Translations under genes and position numbers: made by a program
Notes under the pieces: generated by a model
Told to the model about the DNA's origin: nothing
Seen by the model: only the letters and a program-made list of their open reading frames with translations
Database searches by the model: none
From: Marivita sp030148515
GTDB taxonomy: Bacteria; Pseudomonadota; Alphaproteobacteria; Rhodobacterales; Rhodobacteraceae
Length of the DNA: 64,000 nucleotides
Direction of reading: 5' to 3'
Assembly: GCF_048006345.1 (NCBI RefSeq)
Contig: NZ_CP180351.1
Coordinates: 868,001 to 932,000 of the forward strand
Part shown: positions 35,487-44,865 of the stretch, piece after piece
Layout: the number at the start of each line of letters is the position of its first letter
Numbering within the stretch: position 1 is the first letter of the stretch

Positions 35487-36253
35487 TTTGTGGCTCCTTT
35501 CGGGGCGGGCCGGTGCAGGCCGCATTCGGTTTTTTCACTGTCGCGCCAACGGCCTGCACGGGGATCTTCGCCCTTTGACACGCGGGTGGTGCAGGGGGCG
35601 CAGCCGATGGACGGGTACCCCTTGGCCACAAGCGGGTGGCGAGGCAGGTTGTGTGTGTCGAGATGCGCCGCGATGCGGGCAGGTTTCCAGTCGATCAACG
35701 GGTTGATCTTGATCCGGGCGGTGCCATCGTCGAGGTCGAAATAGTGCAAGCCTTGACGGGTCCGTGCCTGATGCCGTTTGCGCCCGGTGATCCATGCGTC
35801 ATAACCCTGAAGCGCGTGATTGAGCGGCTGGGTCTTGCGCAGGTCGCAGCAGGCGTCGGGATTGCTGAAGCGCAGGGCGCCGTACGGATCGACCGCTTCA
35901 ACCGTCCGTTTGGACGCGCGGATCACCTGCACGTTGGTCAGGCCCAGATGATCGGCGAGCGTTTGCTGGTAGGTCAGGGTTTCCTCAAACAGCAGCGCGG
36001 TGTCGATGAAGAGCACCGGCAGGTCGCGGTCGATCTGCGCGATCAGGTGCAGAAGGACCGCCGAATCCGCGCCGAAGCTCGACACCATCGCAACATGGTC
36101 GAAGACTCCGCGCGTCAGCACGGCTTCGAGCAGGTAGGAGGTGCCGAAATGCCGATAGTGGGCGTTCAGATCGGTGACGCGATCCTGTGCGGCCATGCGC
36201 TCGTCAAGCGGAACCCCGCTTGCCTCGCGGTTGTGCTGAGTCAGGTCAAGCAT
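35483..36253 (-). CDS. cysH: Assimilatory APS reductase (phosphoadenylyl-sulfate reductase family)
   Basis: Reduces adenosine 5'-phosphosulfate to sulfite with thioredoxin. The 256-residue protein has the four [4Fe-4S] cysteines of the APS-using type: C135-C136 and C218-x2-C221. The catalytic cysteine is C244 in the tail KTECGLH. The P-loop-like SSFGADSAVLLHL is at 58-70. ATG 36253 shares one base with the cysI stop. GTG 36256 is an alternative. It belongs to the operon uroporphyrinogen methyltransferase-DUF2849-cysI-cysH-DUF934. Confidence 0.95.
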   Translation of the reverse strand: MLDLTQHNREASGVPLDERMAAQDRVTDLNAHYRHFGTSYLLEAVLTRGVFDHVAMVSSFGADSAVLLHLIAQIDRDLPVLFIDTALLFEETLTYQQTLADHLGLTNVQVIRASKRTVEAVDPYGALRFSNPDACCDLRKTQPLNHALQGYDAWITGRKRHQARTRQGLHYFDLDDGTARIKINPLIDWKPARIAAHLDTHNLPRHPLVAKGYPSIGCAPCTTRVSKGEDPRAGRWRDSEKTECGLHRPAPKGATK

Positions 36254-37926
36254 CACGCGGCCTTCTGTTTCTTGTCGCTTTCGCCATAAAGCGCGGTCTT
36301 GAACGGGGTCATGCCAACGCGGCGGAACGTGTCGATGAACGTCTCGTCGGCGCTGTCACGCTCCGACAGGTAGGTGTCGACGATCCGTTCGATGGCGGGC
36401 ACGATCTCGTCCGCCGAAAAGCCGGGGCCGGTGCGCTGACCGATGGCGGCGGTTTCGGTGTGATCGCCTCCCAGCGTGATCTGGTAGTTCTCCACCCCCG
36501 CGCGGTCGAGGCCAAGGATGCCGATATGGCCCACATGGTGATGTCCGCAGGCGTTGATGCAGCCCGAGATCTTGATCTTCAGGTCACCCACCTCGTGTTC
36601 CAGCTTGAGCTGGTCGAAACGCGTAGCGATCTCCTGCGCGATTGGGATCGACCGGGCTGTGGCCAGCGCGCAGTAATCCATACCGGGGCAGGCAATGATG
36701 TCGCTGATCTTGCCGATATTGGCGGTGGCGAGGCCCGCCGCCTTCAATGCCGCGTGGATCGCGGGCAGGTCGGCCTTGTGCACATGCGGCAGCACGACGT
36801 TCTGTTCGTGGCTGATGCGCAATTCGTCATGTCCGTAACGTTCTGCCAGATCGGCCATCACGCGCATCTGGTCGGCGGTGGCGTCACCCGGTGTCGCGCC
36901 ATGCGCCTTGAGGCTGATCTGCGCAATCGCGTGGCTCGGCGCGCGGTGGGCGCTGAGATTGGTGTCGGCCCAGGAGCGGAACACCGGGTCATTCGCGTAA
37001 GCCAGATCGAACGGGCCGGAGTCGCGGTCTGCGAACGCGGGCGGCGCGAAATCTGCTTTGATCTGTGCAAAAAGCTGCTGGTCCACACCGGTGAACGCGG
37101 GGCGCAGCAGGGCAAACCGCTCTTCGACACGCGCGCGGATGTCGTCAATGCCATGTTCATGTACGGTGATCTTGATGCGGCTTTTGTACTTGTTGTCGCG
37201 ACGGCCCAGCAGGTTCCAGACACTGACCACCGCTTCGAGATAGGGCAGCAGGTCCGCTTCGGGCAGGAAGTCACGGACAACCTTTCCGATCATCGGGGTG
37301 CGGCCAAGGCCACCGCCCACGATGACTTCGAACCCCGGCTCGCCTACATCGTTGCGGACCATGCGCAAGCCGATGTCGTGGGCGCGTGTCACGGCGCGAT
37401 CGTTCGGAGATCCGGTGACGGCGATCTTGAACTTGCGCGGCAGGAACTGGAACTCCGGGTGGTCGGTGGACCACTGGCGGATCAGCTCGGCCACCGGGCG
37501 CGGATCGGCAATTTCATCCGACGCGGCACCTGCGAAATGGTCGGCGGTCACGTTGCGGATCGTGTTGCCAGAGGTCTGGATGGCGTGCATCTGCACCTCG
37601 GCCAGCGCGTCCAGCATATCCGGTACGTCACGCAGCGTGGGCCAGTTGAACTGGATGTTCTGCCGCGTGGTGAAATGGCCGTAGCCCTTGTCCCACCGCT
37701 CGGCGATGTAGGCAAGCTGCCGCATCTGGGCGCTGTTCAGCGTGCCATAGGGGATTGCCACGCGCAGCATGTAGGCGTGCAGTTGCAGGTAGAGCCCGTT
37801 CATCAGGCGCAGCGGCTTGAATTCGTCTTCGGTGAGCGAACCGTCGATGCGGCGTTCCACCTGCGCGCGGAATTGGGCGTTGCGCTCGGCCACGAAGGTG
37901 GCGTCGAAATCGGTATAGCGGTACAT
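36253..37926 (-). CDS. cysI: Assimilatory sulfite (nitrite/sulfite) reductase, siroheme-Fe4S4
   Basis: Six-electron reduction of sulfite to sulfide. The 557-residue protein has the siroheme/[4Fe-4S] ligands C413-x5-C419 (CPGMDYC) and C456-x3-C460 (CINACGHH). Substrate-binding Arg/Lys residues lie in GHFTTRQNIQFNW. Ferredoxin or a reductase partner is expected as donor because no flavoprotein CysJ is encoded nearby. It overlaps both DUF2849 (upstream) and cysH (downstream) by one base. Nitrite reduction is possible but the neighbours point to sulfite. Confidence 0.94.
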   Translation of the reverse strand: MYRYTDFDATFVAERNAQFRAQVERRIDGSLTEDEFKPLRLMNGLYLQLHAYMLRVAIPYGTLNSAQMRQLAYIAERWDKGYGHFTTRQNIQFNWPTLRDVPDMLDALAEVQMHAIQTSGNTIRNVTADHFAGAASDEIADPRPVAELIRQWSTDHPEFQFLPRKFKIAVTGSPNDRAVTRAHDIGLRMVRNDVGEPGFEVIVGGGLGRTPMIGKVVRDFLPEADLLPYLEAVVSVWNLLGRRDNKYKSRIKITVHEHGIDDIRARVEERFALLRPAFTGVDQQLFAQIKADFAPPAFADRDSGPFDLAYANDPVFRSWADTNLSAHRAPSHAIAQISLKAHGATPGDATADQMRVMADLAERYGHDELRISHEQNVVLPHVHKADLPAIHAALKAAGLATANIGKISDIIACPGMDYCALATARSIPIAQEIATRFDQLKLEHEVGDLKIKISGCINACGHHHVGHIGILGLDRAGVENYQITLGGDHTETAAIGQRTGPGFSADEIVPAIERIVDTYLSERDSADETFIDTFRRVGMTPFKTALYGESDKKQKAA

Positions 37927-38228
37927 CAGAGAGCCTCGGACTGTTTGCCGTGGGGATAGTTGGACGGGCCGCGCATGCGGAACGCCTCGCGGAAATGGGT
38001 GGGCTTGGGGCCTTTGGCGTCAGGGGCCACGTCGGCCAGATAGACTCCAACCACTTCAGAGGTGCGGGTGCTGGCGTCGATCAGGCGGATTTGCGCATCG
38101 GCCTCGTCGGTCAGCACATCCGCATCCTTGAGGTTGCGGGTCCATGTGTCGTCCTGGGTCAGGTACACCACATCGCCTTCGAGCAACGCGTTGGCGGTGA
38201 TGACTTTCGGCGTGAAGATCGCAGGCAT
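37926..38228 (-). CDS. DUF2849 domain protein
   Basis: A 100-residue protein, KVITANALLEGDVVYLTQDDTW in its first third, matching DUF2849, a family found next to cysI in alphaproteobacteria. It looks like a small beta-barrel with no signal or membrane helix. The one-base overlaps on both sides (TGATG-type junctions) make it an obligate operon member. The role is unknown and is likely accessory to siroheme insertion or sulfite reductase maturation. Confidence 0.85.
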   Translation of the reverse strand: MPAIFTPKVITANALLEGDVVYLTQDDTWTRNLKDADVLTDEADAQIRLIDASTRTSEVVGVYLADVAPDAKGPKPTHFREAFRMRGPSNYPHGKQSEAL

Positions 38229-39004
38229 CAGATGATCTCCTGAATGTGGGGCAGAGCCGTTTCGACCGCATCGCGCGGGGCCAAACCGTACATGAGAAGC
38301 GCAGGACCAGTGATGTCGGCCTCGGCCAGAATGGCGGGAAGCGTTGCCAGAGTGACGCTGACAATGCGCTGGTCTGCCCGGCTTGCGTTTTCGACAATCG
38401 TGACCGGCGTGGATGGTGTTGCCCCATGCATGAGCAGGCGGCCCTGAATGAACCGCGCGGCTTTCTTGGCCATGTAGATCGCGGCGACCTCACCCTCGCG
38501 GGCCAGCGCGCGCCAGTCGTGATCGGCATAGCCCTGCATGTCATGCCCGGTGATCAGACGCACGGCAGTGTTGCGCCCGCGCTTGGTCAGCGATTGGCCA
38601 AGGGCGGCCACGGCAGCGGAGGCGGAGGTGAGGCCCGGTACGATGGTGTAGTCGAGACCCGCCGCGATCACCGCATCCAGTTCTTCGTCCAGACGACCAA
38701 AGACGGTGGGATCGCCGGCCTTGAGCCGCACGACACGCGCGCCGGTCAGAGCTTCTTCCACGATCATCGCGTTGATGTCGGCTTGCGTGACCGACGGGCC
38801 GAACCCTTCTTTGCCCGCATTGCGCAGACGGGTCTGGGGGCCGACCAGCGCGAGGATCTCGGCGGTGACCAGACGGTCATGGATCACCACGTCGGCCTCC
38901 TGCAGCGCGCGCAGAGCCTTGACCGTCAGCAGATCCGGATCACCGGGGCCCGCGCCGACAAAGGCGACGGGCTGGAGCATGGTCATGTGCAGGTCGCGTG
39001 GCAT
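38228..39004 (-). CDS. cobA: Uroporphyrinogen-III C-methyltransferase (siroheme synthase, SUMT)
   Basis: SAM-dependent methylation of uroporphyrinogen III at C-2 and C-7, the first step to siroheme for CysI. It has 258 residues, single domain. Motifs are VGAGPGDPDLLTVKALRALQ at residue ~14-33, DRLV, RLKAGDPTVFGR and the late VPGLTSASAAVAALG. The start ATG 39004 has GAAGAGGACGAGCC upstream. This is the CobA-type SUMT without the CysG dehydrogenase/ferrochelatase part, so later siroheme steps are encoded elsewhere. It is the first gene of the sulfur operon and divergent from an Lrp regulator. Confidence 0.92.
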   Translation of the reverse strand: MPRDLHMTMLQPVAFVGAGPGDPDLLTVKALRALQEADVVIHDRLVTAEILALVGPQTRLRNAGKEGFGPSVTQADINAMIVEEALTGARVVRLKAGDPTVFGRLDEELDAVIAAGLDYTIVPGLTSASAAVAALGQSLTKRGRNTAVRLITGHDMQGYADHDWRALAREGEVAAIYMAKKAARFIQGRLLMHGATPSTPVTIVENASRADQRIVSVTLATLPAILAEADITGPALLMYGLAPRDAVETALPHIQEII

Positions 39005-39154
39005 CGGCTCGTCCTCTTCACCGCGTTTCTTGCGTCTAAAATAGAATTTTGTTCCAGTATTCTTCCAGACCCTTGCGGAAATAAGGAAATCTGTTCTATC
39101 AGGCCAGTGCGTAAGGACAGGTGGTCCTTGAAACCCGAAGAAAGCAGAACAGTG
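39005..39154. promoter_or_regulatory. Divergent promoter region between cobA/cys operon and lrp-type gene
   Basis: A 150-bp intergenic region is AT-rich in 39036-39100 with TAGAA/TTCTA arms and a perfect 6-bp inverted repeat (AAGGAC, 5 bp, GTCCTT) near 39113-39129. Lrp-type operators are AT-rich and weakly palindromic, so these are candidates only. Confidence 0.4.
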
Positions 39155-39610
39155 ATGAAGATCGACGACACGGACCGGAAAATTCTTGTCGAGTTGCAAA
39201 CGGATGCGGCGCAGTCGCTGGACGATATCGCCCGCAAAGTGGGGTCATCGAAGACGCCGGTCTGGAACCGGATTCGCAAGATGAAAGAGGCCGGGATCAT
39301 CGGCGCGCAGGTGGTGCATCTTGATGCGGATGCACTTGGGTTCGAGGCCTGTTTCTTTGTCCTGATCCGCACCAGCGAACATGACGCGGCCTGGCAGCGC
39401 GCGTTTCTGAAGGCGCTGCAGGACCGCCCCGAAGTGCAGGAGGCGCACCGACTGGCGGGGGATATCGACTATATCCTCAAGGTGCGCGTAAAGAACGCGC
39501 GGGCCTATGATGCGTTCTACCAGGCGCTGATCGCGGAGGTGAAGGTGCACAACGTGACGGCGCTTTTGTCGATGGAGGAGATCAAGTCGACCACGGCACT
39601 GCCGCTATAG
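39155..39610 (+). CDS. Lrp/AsnC family transcriptional regulator, divergent from the sulfur operon
   Basis: A 151-residue regulator with an N-terminal winged HTH (TDRKILVELQTDAAQSLDDIARKVGSSKTPVWNRIRKMKEAGII) and a C-terminal RAM/AsnC effector domain with DADALGFEACFFVLIRTSEHD and LAGDIDYILKVRVKN. ATG 39155 is preferred over GTG 39152. Its divergent position next to the cob/cys operon makes it the likely regulator of sulfate assimilation, with an amino acid such as cysteine as possible effector. That link is inference from position. It is followed by the repeat hairpin at 39645. Confidence 0.9.
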   Translation: MKIDDTDRKILVELQTDAAQSLDDIARKVGSSKTPVWNRIRKMKEAGIIGAQVVHLDADALGFEACFFVLIRTSEHDAAWQRAFLKALQDRPEVQEAHRLAGDIDYILKVRVKNARAYDAFYQALIAEVKVHNVTALLSMEEIKSTTALPL

Positions 39611-39644
39611 CCAAATTGGCGGCGCGGGTGTGAAGGTTGCATGC

Positions 39645-39711
39645 GCGTATTTGGAAAGAGAAGAAGACAGGAAGGCGCGCGATTCTTTACTTCTTCTCTT
39701 TGAAAATACGC
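39645..39711. repeat. Hairpin made of two copies of the dispersed 22-nt repeat
   Basis: A copy at 39645-39666, identical to that at 20633, is followed by a 23-nt loop and an inverted copy at 39690-39711. 20 of 22 positions pair. It lies between the convergent lrp-type and P450 genes and is a plausible two-way terminator. Confidence 0.75.
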
Positions 39712-39738
39712 TCTAATAACCGCCCGTCTAGGCGCGCG

Positions 39739-40908
39739 TCAGGAGGTCTGAACCATCAGACGCTCCAACCCATGGAAATGGTAGGTGTTGGCGTAAACGG
39801 GTGGTTCCGCGAGGCGCAGTTTTGGGCAGCGGTCCCAGAGGATCGGCAGGGCGATTTGTAGCTCCAGCCGGGCCAGCGGTGCGCCGACGCAGAAATGCAA
39901 TCCGCCGCCAAAGCTGGTGTTCTGTGTCACGGGGCGGGTTGGGTCGAAGAGATGGGCGTCGGGCCATTGAGCCGGGTCGCGATTGGCCGAAGCGAGAAGC
40001 AGCGCCACCTGATCGCCACGCTGGAAGGTATGTCCGTAGAGGGTGATGTCTTCGTAGGCATAGCGCGTGAACATGTGCAGGGGCGGGTCGTAGCGGAGAA
40101 TTTCCTCAACCGTTTTGTCGTCGATCCGATCCGTGCCGGCCTCCAGCAATGTCTTGATGCCGTTTCCCAGCGTGTGGACCGTTGCCTCGTGGCCCGCGTT
40201 GAGGAGCAGGATGCAGGTGGTGATCAGCTCATCGGTCGAAAGCTTTTCGCCTGCTTCTTCGGCAGCGATCAGGTGGGTGATGAGGTCATCGCGGGGGTCA
40301 TGGCGGCGGGTGTCAATATAGCTGCGCAGGAAGTCGGAGAACTCGGCGGCGGCTTGGGCGGCGGCGTCTTCGGTCGTGCGGGTGCGGCTGGCCTGGTACA
40401 TGGCGACCATCGCGTTGGACCAGCGCAGGAGTTGCGGAGCCATGTCGTCGGGCACGCCGAGCAGGCGCGCAATGACGATCACCGGGATCGGTTGGCAGAA
40501 GGTGGTCAGAATGTCGAAGGGCGCTCCCGAAGGAAAAGTATCAATCTTTTCGTGGGTTAGTGCCGTTATTTCAGGTTCCAGAGCCTTGATCCGGCGCGAG
40601 GTGAAGGCGCGCAGGACGAGGCCGCGGAGGCGGGTGTGGCGGGGCGGCTCCAGTTCCAGCATCGAATGGGCCTCGACCGCGTAGAACGGGGCGAGGTGAT
40701 CGGGGATCGTGGGGGCAATTTCGGGCGGCACCTCGCGGCCAAATCGTCGGTCGCGCAGGATGGTATGCACCGCCCGGTGGCTGGCGGCGCAGGGCATGGC
40801 GTATTCGTCCCACCATGCCAGATCGCCTGCGGAGCGGAGGCGATCATAGAACGGGTAGGGGTTCTGAACGAAGGCGGGGTCGGTCGGGGATTGGGATAAC
40901 CGCTGCAT
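39739..40908 (-). CDS. Cytochrome P450
   Basis: Heme-thiolate monooxygenase of 389 residues. The I-helix is LLNAGHEATVH, in which an Ala takes the place of the first of the usual two threonines. The ExxR is EEILRYDPP, and the heme loop is FGGGLHFCVGAPLARLELQ with the axial cysteine at FCVG. It is of the soluble bacterial type requiring a ferredoxin and reductase, neither adjacent. The tpiA gene ends 12 bp upstream of it on the same strand, so co-transcription is possible. The substrate is unknown. Confidence 0.92.
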   Translation of the reverse strand: MQRLSQSPTDPAFVQNPYPFYDRLRSAGDLAWWDEYAMPCAASHRAVHTILRDRRFGREVPPEIAPTIPDHLAPFYAVEAHSMLELEPPRHTRLRGLVLRAFTSRRIKALEPEITALTHEKIDTFPSGAPFDILTTFCQPIPVIVIARLLGVPDDMAPQLLRWSNAMVAMYQASRTRTTEDAAAQAAAEFSDFLRSYIDTRRHDPRDDLITHLIAAEEAGEKLSTDELITTCILLLNAGHEATVHTLGNGIKTLLEAGTDRIDDKTVEEILRYDPPLHMFTRYAYEDITLYGHTFQRGDQVALLLASANRDPAQWPDAHLFDPTRPVTQNTSFGGGLHFCVGAPLARLELQIALPILWDRCPKLRLAEPPVYANTYHFHGLERLMVQTS

Positions 40909-40920
40909 GCCTTTGCGCGG

Positions 40921-41658
<738 letters not shown>

Positions 41659-41784
41659 GAGGGGCTCCTGCTGGTGATCTTGGTTCAGGGCGCATCATCG
41701 CGGGCCGGGCAGCGGCGTCAAGGGCAGTTGCATGGGCTGTGGATGGCTGGCACAAGCCCGACCAACAGATCAGGAGGGCGACAG

Positions 41785-42696
41785 ATGATCCCGAGACTTG
41801 ACGCGCAGGCCTTGCTCGCGGGCGATGCGGAGGCCTTGACGCTGATGCGGAGTGCCGCCGAAGAGGTGGGGTTTGCCACGGTGTACAACACCAAGTTCAC
41901 CTCGGCCCGGATGCGGTTCGTTCTGGCGGCCTACCGTGCATTCTTTGCCCTGCCGGTCGCGGTCAAGGATCAGGTGAACATGGCGCGCACCGGGTCGAAC
42001 CGGGGTTGGGGTGCGCCGAAATCCGAGCAGGTCGATCCGAACGCGAACCCGGATTACAAAGAGGTGTTCGATTGCGGCTACACCTTGCAGGACGGGGATA
42101 TGCGGGTGGCCTTGTCGGTCTATGCGCCGAACCACTGGCCGGATCGGCCCGCCGGGTTCGAGCAGGTGATCCGGGCGTATTATGCGGACGCGCTCGATGT
42201 GGCGCGGGGTATTCTGCGGGGAATTGCCATGTCCATCGGCGCGGATGCGGATTTCTTCGAGGACAAGTTCGACTGCCCGATGGCTCTTTTGCGGGGCAAT
42301 TACTACCCGCCGCGCCCGGACTGGGCCGGAGACAAGGATTTCGGCATCGGTGCCCATACGGATTACGGCTGCCTCACGCTTCTGGCGACGGATGGTCAGC
42401 CGGGGCTGGAGGTGCAGCCGCGCGGGCGCAGTGACTGGCTGCCAGTGCAGGCGCCTCCGGGGGAGTTCATCATCAACTTCGGTGAGATGCTCGAGATGTG
42501 GACCGAGGGCCGTGTTGTTGCGACACTGCACCGGGTCAAGGGCGGCGCGGATGAGCGGATTTCGGTGCCGCTGTTCTTCAACCCGAATGTGGAGACCAAT
42601 GTCGCGCCGCTCGGGTCAGGCAAGCTGATCCGGGCAGGGGATCACCTGACCAAGCGCTATGCCGAGACCTATGTGCATTTGCAGGGGAAGGGGTGA
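41785..42696 (+). CDS. 2-oxoglutarate/Fe(II)-dependent dioxygenase (isopenicillin N synthase-like)
   Basis: Non-heme iron oxygenase of 303 residues. Fe ligands are H191 and D193 (GAHTDYG) and distal H249 (TLHRV). R258 in ERISVPLFF is the 2-oxoglutarate carboxylate contact. NYYPPRPDW precedes the ligand set as in this superfamily. AGGAGGG at 41772-41778 precedes ATG 41785 by six bases. The gene is monocistronic, divergent from tpiA. The substrate is unknown. Similar proteins include ethylene-forming and gibberellin-type oxidases, so only the class is certain. Confidence 0.88.
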   Translation: MIPRLDAQALLAGDAEALTLMRSAAEEVGFATVYNTKFTSARMRFVLAAYRAFFALPVAVKDQVNMARTGSNRGWGAPKSEQVDPNANPDYKEVFDCGYTLQDGDMRVALSVYAPNHWPDRPAGFEQVIRAYYADALDVARGILRGIAMSIGADADFFEDKFDCPMALLRGNYYPPRPDWAGDKDFGIGAHTDYGCLTLLATDGQPGLEVQPRGRSDWLPVQAPPGEFIINFGEMLEMWTEGRVVATLHRVKGGADERISVPLFFNPNVETNVAPLGSGKLIRAGDHLTKRYAETYVHLQGKG

Positions 42697-42863
42697 TTGG
42701 GCGTTTTTTGTTTGGTCTCACGAAGACAGAGCCCGGCGGAATACCTCTGTATTGAGGTGTTCAGGATGTTGAGGCCGAACCTCGACTGAGCGGGCGGAGC
42801 CGCCGTCGGGCGGCCACCACATTGCCAAGGAGGATTTGGCAAATCTCTCAAGGGTCGCCCTCT
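42696..42863. other. Hairpin-rich gap between convergent genes
   Basis: 168 bp without a gene. Several small stems are visible: ACCTC/GAGGT near 42743, GTTGAGG/CCTCGAC near 42768, and TTGCCAA/TTGGCAA near 42825-42841. They probably serve as terminators for the two convergent genes. No coding potential was seen. Confidence 0.4.
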
Positions 42864-43727
42864 TTAGTTGAGTACTGATATCACGCTCGACATGTCGACC
42901 TTGGGGCCAAGCGCTTTCACCGCCCGTGCGTAAAGGTCAGAGCTGACGGCGAGTTGCGGTGTCGCCAAGCACAGCCGCGCAGCTTCTGCTCGGATCAGGC
43001 AGGTGCTCGTATGCGCGTCTGCCACGCCGGCCTGCACCGCAAAATCGCTGTCGATCATCTTGGGCAGTTTGATGGTCACGAAATCGCTGCTGAGAGGGCC
43101 TGCCTCCACGGCTTGCGTGAACTTGTCCAACGGAAGGCCAGCTTTGCGCGCGAAACTGGTCGCCTCTGCCAAGGCGACGAGGCTGGAGCAAAGGTAGAGG
43201 TTGATCGCCAGTTTCATGCGCAAGGCATCACCGGCGGCCCCGCAATGGATCTGATCCTTGCACATGGGGCGCAAGAGAGGGGCCGCCGCGTCCGCCACAG
43301 CGCGATCACCCCCCAGCAGACAGACAAGTTGGCCTTTCTCCGCAGGCACCCGCGAGCCGGACACCGGCGCTTCGAGATAAGCCCCGCCCGCCTGTGCGAT
43401 GTCGTCGGCCAGTGCCACCGAATAGCTGGGATCGACGGAGCCCATGCCGATGATCGTCTTGCCCCGCACATTCTCGGCGAAGGCGGCCGTGTCCCGCTCC
43501 AGCACGGCATCGACGGCATCCTGGTTCAGCAGTATGAGAATGGAGGTCCGAGACCCACGCAGAACGGCCCGCGGGGATCGAGCAAATGCGACATCGCATC
43601 CGTCCGGGAAAACATCCGGGGCCTTTTGCGTCCTGTTCCACACGTTCAGCGCAACGCCATGCCGCGCGAGGTTCCGCGCCATGGGCAATCCCATGGTGCC
43701 CAATCCGATGAAACCGACCTTGTCCAT
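42864..43727 (-). CDS. NAD(P)-dependent beta-hydroxyacid dehydrogenase (3-hydroxyisobutyrate dehydrogenase family)
   Basis: Oxidoreductase of 287 residues with an N-terminal Rossmann loop GFIGLGTMGLPMARNLARHG and VWNRT. The substrate-binding motif is AGGAYLEAPVSGSRVPAEKGQL near 115-135. A helix with the catalytic lysine region (MKLAINLYLCSSLVALAEATSFARKAG) follows. Substrate may be 3-hydroxyisobutyrate, tartronate semialdehyde or similar. It is divergent from an Lrp-type regulator, which probably controls it. It is preceded by GGAGGGATC at an appropriate distance from the start. Confidence 0.9.
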   Translation of the reverse strand: MDKVGFIGLGTMGLPMARNLARHGVALNVWNRTQKAPDVFPDGCDVAFARSPRAVLRGSRTSILILLNQDAVDAVLERDTAAFAENVRGKTIIGMGSVDPSYSVALADDIAQAGGAYLEAPVSGSRVPAEKGQLVCLLGGDRAVADAAAPLLRPMCKDQIHCGAAGDALRMKLAINLYLCSSLVALAEATSFARKAGLPLDKFTQAVEAGPLSSDFVTIKLPKMIDSDFAVQAGVADAHTSTCLIRAEAARLCLATPQLAVSSDLYARAVKALGPKVDMSSVISVLN

Positions 43728-43865
43728 GATCCCTCCGATCCATATGCCAGTAAGAAATAGAGTATGGCACTGGATTGGGGGTGTTTTTTGCCAAATTGAG
43801 GTATGATTCAGTGAATTTTGAGTGTGATGCGCGAAGACTCACTGCATTAATGGCGCAGCGCACCA

Positions 43866-44348
43866 ATGGAAATGAGCATGACCATGCAGCACGTCCTCGA
43901 CGACATCGACCGGAAGATCCTTCGCCTGCTGCAGCAAGACTGCAAGCAGACCAGCAACGAGATCGCCGACCAGGTCGGGCTATCGCAGACCCCGTGCCTT
44001 CGGCGCATCCGCAACATGGAGGCTGCCGGTATCATCGAACGATATACGGCGATCCTGAACCCCGACACCCTTGGCCTTGGCATGACATTCTTCACCCGCG
44101 TCTGGCTGACCGGACAGGACGAGACGACCGTTGAACGGTTCACCAAGGAAGTGCGGCGCCTGCCAAATGTTGTGGAATGTCATTTGATGGCGGGGGATTG
44201 CGACTTCCTTCTGCGCATTCTGGCCGCCGACATCACAGCCTACCGGCGGTTTCAGATCGAGTATCTGAACGCCCTTCCGGGTGTTCAAAACGTCAAGACC
44301 GAAATCCCGATGCAGCGGATCAAGTATTCTAATGAGATCCCCATTTAG
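43866..44348 (+). CDS. Lrp/AsnC family regulator divergent from the hydroxyacid dehydrogenase
   Basis: A 160-residue regulator with an N-terminal HTH (DIDRKILRLLQQDCKQTSNEIADQVGLSQTPCLRRIRNMEAAGII) and an AsnC/RAM domain that includes VVECHLMAGDCDFLLRILA. The start could be ATG 43866, 43872 or 43878, none with a strong SD. The 138-bp divergent region is AT-rich. Neighbourhood suggests control of the dehydrogenase, perhaps in amino-acid catabolism. The effector is unknown. Confidence 0.88.
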   Translation: MEMSMTMQHVLDDIDRKILRLLQQDCKQTSNEIADQVGLSQTPCLRRIRNMEAAGIIERYTAILNPDTLGLGMTFFTRVWLTGQDETTVERFTKEVRRLPNVVECHLMAGDCDFLLRILAADITAYRRFQIEYLNALPGVQNVKTEIPMQRIKYSNEIPI

Positions 44349-44435
44349 TTGCATCCGTCCGAACGCCTTCTGCGGATGCTCGTGGACGCGGTAAGACTGC
44401 AAAGCAGCGCCTTTCAGATCACAAGCCGGTCTGGC

Positions 44436-44834
44436 TCACGCCTTGAGGTTCGGCGCGCCGTTTGCGTGTTCGGTGGCCAGTTCTTCCACATCCTTGAACT
44501 TGATCGACTCCCCACATCCACAGGCGTCTGCGACGTTCGGGTTGTTGAAGTGGAAGCCGGATTCGAGCAGCGAGGTCTGGTAGTCGATCTCGGTCCCGAA
44601 AAGGAACATCTGCGCCATCGGGGCGATCATCACCACCGCTCCGTCCTGTTCGACAACCTCGTCGTTGGGGTCGGGGGTGTCGACGTAATCCATGGTGTAT
44701 TCCATACCCGCGCAGCCGCCTTTCTTGACGCCGATGCGCAGGCCGGCATGGCCTTTCGACTCCATCAGCTTGCGCACTTGGGCGGCGGCTTTGGGGGTCA
44801 GGGTGACGGCTTGTTTTCCGGGGATGCCGAACAT
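44436..44834 (-). CDS. A-type iron-sulfur carrier protein (IscA/SufA/ErpA family)
   Basis: Carries Fe-S clusters from the scaffold to apo-proteins. It has 132 residues. The three invariant cysteines are C41 (GGCAGMEYTMDY), C105 and C107 (ACGCGES). ATG 44834 is chosen because it gives the standard N-terminus (FGIPGKQAVTLT) and is preceded by AGCGAGAGATCCC. SufT and a TfoX-like gene lie upstream in the same direction, so this could be a SUF-associated carrier, but the rest of the suf operon is not in view. Confidence 0.92.
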   Translation of the reverse strand: MFGIPGKQAVTLTPKAAAQVRKLMESKGHAGLRIGVKKGGCAGMEYTMDYVDTPDPNDEVVEQDGAVVMIAPMAQMFLFGTEIDYQTSLLESGFHFNNPNVADACGCGESIKFKDVEELATEHANGAPNLKA

Positions 44835-44865
44835 GGGATCTCTCGCTTTCGCTGTTGTTCTTAAC

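Noticed and set aside
36187..37959. Long plus-strand open frame over cysI
   Set aside because: It overlaps a clear siroheme reductase on the other strand and lacks recognisable motifs.
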